Made by a program: the position numbers and the translations under genes. The notes below the pieces were generated by a model that was given only the letters and a program-made list of their open reading frames with translations, did not search any database and was not told the DNA's origin. This document shows positions 7,399-8,360 of a DNA stretch of 8,360 nt, one piece after another; the first letter of the stretch is position 1; every line of letters starts with the position of its first letter. The stretch is from an uncultured Allosphingosinicella sp. (GTDB taxonomy: Bacteria; Pseudomonadota; Alphaproteobacteria; Sphingomonadales; Sphingomonadaceae), in the NCBI GenBank assembly GCA_934539295.1, contig CAKTCN010000062.1:1-8360 (forward strand), written 5' to 3'.

Positions 7399-7423
7399 GG
7401 AACGTCGCGATAGCCGCAAGGTT
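7399..7423 (+). promoter_or_regulatory. Candidate EcfG (general stress sigma factor) promoter
   Basis: GGAAC at 7399-7403, a 16-nt spacer and GGTT at 7420-7423 match the alphaproteobacterial EcfG consensus GGAAC-N16/17-CGTT except for one base in the -10. It is correctly placed, starting 54 nt before the GTG at 7453, with AAGGAG in the expected leader. Control of the two small genes by general stress is inferred from this motif alone. Confidence 0.45.
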
Positions 7424-7440
7424 CTCTCCTTAGCGAAAAG

Positions 7441-7446
7441 AAGGAG
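7441..7446 (+). promoter_or_regulatory. Ribosome binding site that selects a GTG start
   Basis: AAGGAG directly abuts the ATG at 7447, leaving no spacer, but lies six nt before the in-frame GTG at 7453. Normal Shine-Dalgarno geometry therefore favours the GTG. Confidence 0.6.
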
Positions 7447-7452
7447 ATGGTC

Positions 7453-7614
7453 GTGGCAGACGAACCGAAAAAAAGCGACACGAACAGCGATAATATGACC
7501 GGCAGCCCCGAGGATCGCGGCGAAGCGAGCGGCGGCAACATGGGCTATGGCGGCGCAGGCGAGCTGCGCGAGGAAGCAGAAACGGAAGGCAAAGACGAAG
7601 GACAAGCCGGCTGA
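7453..7614 (+). CDS. Small charged hydrophilic protein of unknown function (53 aa)
   Basis: I do not recognise a named family. From the GTG start the product begins MADEPKKSDTNSDNM and continues through a Gly-rich middle (GEASGGNMGYGGAGEL) to an acidic, Glu/Lys-rich tail ending in GQAG. It has no cysteine, no hydrophobic segment and no signal peptide, so it is probably cytoplasmic and largely disordered. That composition resembles small stress-related hydrophilic proteins, but this is only a resemblance. Support for a real gene comes from a perfect AAGGAG six nt upstream, an EcfG-like promoter in front, and a second small gene with its own ribosome binding site 22 nt downstream. An ATG two codons earlier (7447) is an alternative start. 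Confidence 0.6.
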   Translation: MADEPKKSDTNSDNMTGSPEDRGEASGGNMGYGGAGELREEAETEGKDEGQAG

Positions 7615-7623
7615 GCCGAGCGC

Positions 7624-7628
7624 AGGAG
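7624..7628 (+). promoter_or_regulatory. Ribosome binding site supporting a TTG start
   Basis: AGGAG lies eight nt before the TTG at 7637, and there is no ATG or GTG in that frame between the site and the membrane segment. It supports a 32-aa product rather than the longer frame opening at 7547. Confidence 0.5.
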
Positions 7629-7636
7629 CAGGCGCA

Positions 7637-7735
7637 TTGTTCCTTTTCTTCTCCAATCGCCTCGGCTGCCTGGGATCGATCGCGGTCACGGTCATCGGCA
7701 CGCTCGTCCTGCTTGCCGTGCTCGGCTTTGTCTAG
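7637..7735 (+). CDS. Tiny single-span membrane protein of unknown function (32 aa, TTG start)
   Basis: Read from TTG, the peptide begins MFLFFSNRLGCLGS and continues as an uninterrupted hydrophobic stretch (about residues 12-32) ending in LLAVLGFV. This is enough for one membrane helix with the SNR segment near the cytoplasmic face. I have an impression of similar SNRLGCLGS-type small membrane proteins in related bacteria but cannot name a family or function. The start is chosen because AGGAG lies eight nt upstream. The same frame could be opened at an ATG at 7547, giving a 62-aa form, but that would overlap the upstream small gene in another frame and has no ribosome binding site. It probably shares a transcript with the 53-aa gene. 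Its stop lies one nt from the converging aldo/keto reductase stop. Confidence 0.55.
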   Translation: MFLFFSNRLGCLGSIAVTVIGTLVLLAVLGFV

Positions 7736-7736
7736 T

Positions 7737-8189
7737 TCAGCACAGCCAGCGGTGCTGACGCAGGCGGTCGAGATCGTCGCCGGTCAACGGGCCTTTGGCT
7801 GAGGCAGCCACCGCGGCCTCAACATGCGTTCGCGTTCGCATTCCAGTCGCTACGCTCGACACGGCAAAGTGGGAAAGGCTGAAGCGCAGGGCCAGTTCGT
7901 CGAGGGGTGATGCGAAGGCGTGATCGAGGGCGTCGGCACGCTCCGATGTCTCCGACAGGTGCGCGTCGAAAAAGAAGGCGGAGCGCCAATCGTCAAGCCT
8001 GAAGGCAGCTGGCCGCAGCCCGGCGGGCACGAGCATGCCGTAGTAAAGCGGCGAACGAGCGATCGCCGCGACGCCCAGATGCGCGCATATCGGCAGCAGC
8101 CGCACCGCCGCACCCTGATCGAAGATGTTAAATATGAGCTGGATCGCGTCGAAGGCCCCGCCGGCAGCGAGCGTCGCGATGGCCGAATT
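7737..8189 (-). CDS. Aldo/keto reductase, C-terminal half only (5' part lost at the 8185-8190 junction)
   Basis: About 150 residues match the second half of an aldo/keto reductase, an NAD(P)H-dependent TIM-barrel oxidoreductase. Visible are strand 6 [10 protein letters not shown], strand 7 with the cofactor-contacting Ser in [14 protein letters not shown], the [32 protein letters not shown] segment at the C-terminus that holds the cofactor phosphate loop, and a closing LRQHRW. The family is normally about 300-340 aa, and the catalytic Asp, Tyr, Lys and His all lie in the missing N-terminal half, so this piece cannot be an active reductase. Upstream the frame continues without a stop into transketolase sequence, with the switch at an EcoRI site. 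The natural start is therefore not in this window. An ATG at 8261 in the same frame belongs to transketolase and should not be taken as the gene start. Confidence 0.85.
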   Translation of the reverse strand, partial: NSAIATLAAGGAFDAIQLIFNIFDQGAAVRLLPICAHLGVAAIARSPLYYGMLVPAGLRPAAFRLDDWRSAFFFDAHLSETSERADALDHAFASPLDELALRFSLSHFAVSSVATGMRTRTHVEAAVAASAKGPLTGDDLDRLRQHRWLC

Positions 8190-8190
8190 C
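8185..8190. other. EcoRI site GAATTC at the transketolase / aldo-keto reductase junction (probable chimeric join)
   Basis: On the minus strand the codons read GAC GTG AAT TCG GCC. Transketolase similarity ([10 protein letters not shown]) ends and aldo/keto reductase similarity ([10 protein letters not shown]) begins at this hexamer. The window has only two other GAATTC sites (1106-1111 and 5308-5313). A join between two unrelated broken genes exactly at a common cloning site points to ligation of separate EcoRI fragments rather than natural adjacency. Confidence 0.7.
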
Positions 8191-8360
8191 ACGTCATGGT
8201 CGAACAGCGTGAAGCCATCGACGTTGAAGCGCGCCGCCAGCCAGCGCTCGGCGATCGCCATGCCGACCGAATTGCCGCAGCCGGCACCCAGCGGGCCGGT
8301 CGTGGTCTCGACGCCTGTGGTGTAGCGGTACTCGGGATGGCCCGGCGTCTTGGAGTCGAG
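8190..8360 (-). CDS. tkt: Transketolase fragment (internal N-terminal region, both ends missing)
   Basis: The 57 residues encoded here begin at the window edge with [18 protein letters not shown] and continue [20 protein letters not shown], then RWLAARFN and [10 protein letters not shown]. This is the unmistakable transketolase block corresponding to roughly residues 95-150 of the E. coli enzyme, which transfers two-carbon units in the pentose-phosphate and Calvin pathways using thiamine diphosphate. The PGHPE and [16 protein letters not shown] segments contribute to the active site. The frame leaves transketolase just before the diphosphate/Mg2+-binding GDG motif would appear, so the product as written cannot bind the cofactor. 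The start lies off the right edge. In a genome this gene would continue leftward for about 500 more codons. None of them is present, which is why the join at 8185-8190 is suspect. Confidence 0.9.

Noticed and set aside
7547..7636. 62-aa version of the small membrane protein starting at ATG 7547
   Set aside because: The extra basic N-terminus overlaps the 53-aa gene in another frame and has no ribosome binding site, while AGGAG precedes the TTG at 7637.
8122..8261. Calling the right-edge gene a 174-aa aldo/keto reductase starting at ATG 8261
   Set aside because: That Met is inside the transketolase motif SVGMAIAE, and upstream codons continue as transketolase to the window edge, so it is not a natural reductase start.
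1..8360. CRISPR arrays, tRNA or rRNA genes, transposases, integrase or attachment sites
   Set aside because: I looked for direct-repeat arrays, RNA-gene landmarks and mobile-element proteins on both strands and saw none.

Overview
The DNA is GC-rich, and codons such as TTA, CTA and TCA are almost absent from the efflux genes. The protein families, compact gene packing and an EcfG-like stress promoter suggest an alphaproteobacterium, most likely a member of the Sphingomonadales. This assignment is inferred from style, because no rRNA or other marker gene is present.

Left block (1-1140, minus strand): the 5' part of an alpha/beta-hydrolase gene, cut by the window edge, lies 52 nt downstream of a TetR-family repressor gene and is probably cotranscribed with it. 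The repressor gene is divergent from an efflux operon. Between them is a perfect 10+10 bp inverted repeat (1117-1140) that carries a TTGACT -35-like hexamer in each arm, which makes it the obvious operator.

Central block (1216-7055, plus strand): a complete tripartite RND efflux operon. It encodes a lipoprotein membrane-fusion protein (404 aa), a MexF/OqxB-like HAE1 inner-membrane pump (1067 aa, GTG start) and a NodT-type outer-membrane lipoprotein channel (468 aa). Genes are 12 and 2 nt apart. The inferred model is that the repressor binds the palindrome, a ligand releases it, and the pump, and perhaps the hydrolase, are expressed.

Right block (7050-7735): an inverted repeat spanning both stop codons separates the channel gene from a convergent one-cysteine (CPFG) glutaredoxin. 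Divergent from that are two tiny plus-strand genes, missed by a 60-aa cutoff, behind a GGAAC-N16-GGTT promoter candidate. They encode a 53-aa charged hydrophilic protein (GTG start) and a 32-aa single-span membrane peptide (TTG start).

Right edge (7737-8360, minus strand): one uninterrupted reading frame encodes about 57 residues of transketolase followed by the C-terminal half of an aldo/keto reductase. The switch falls on an EcoRI site, GAATTC, at 8185-8190. Both genes are broken there: transketolase is cut just before its thiamine-diphosphate GDG motif, and the reductase lacks its catalytic half. The simplest reading is a cloning or assembly chimera of two EcoRI fragments, so sequence to the right of 8190 should not be assumed to be a genomic neighbour of the efflux operon. 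This is the most important observation in the window. Apart from it the content is mostly ordinary efflux biology, and I see no clear undescribed multi-gene system.
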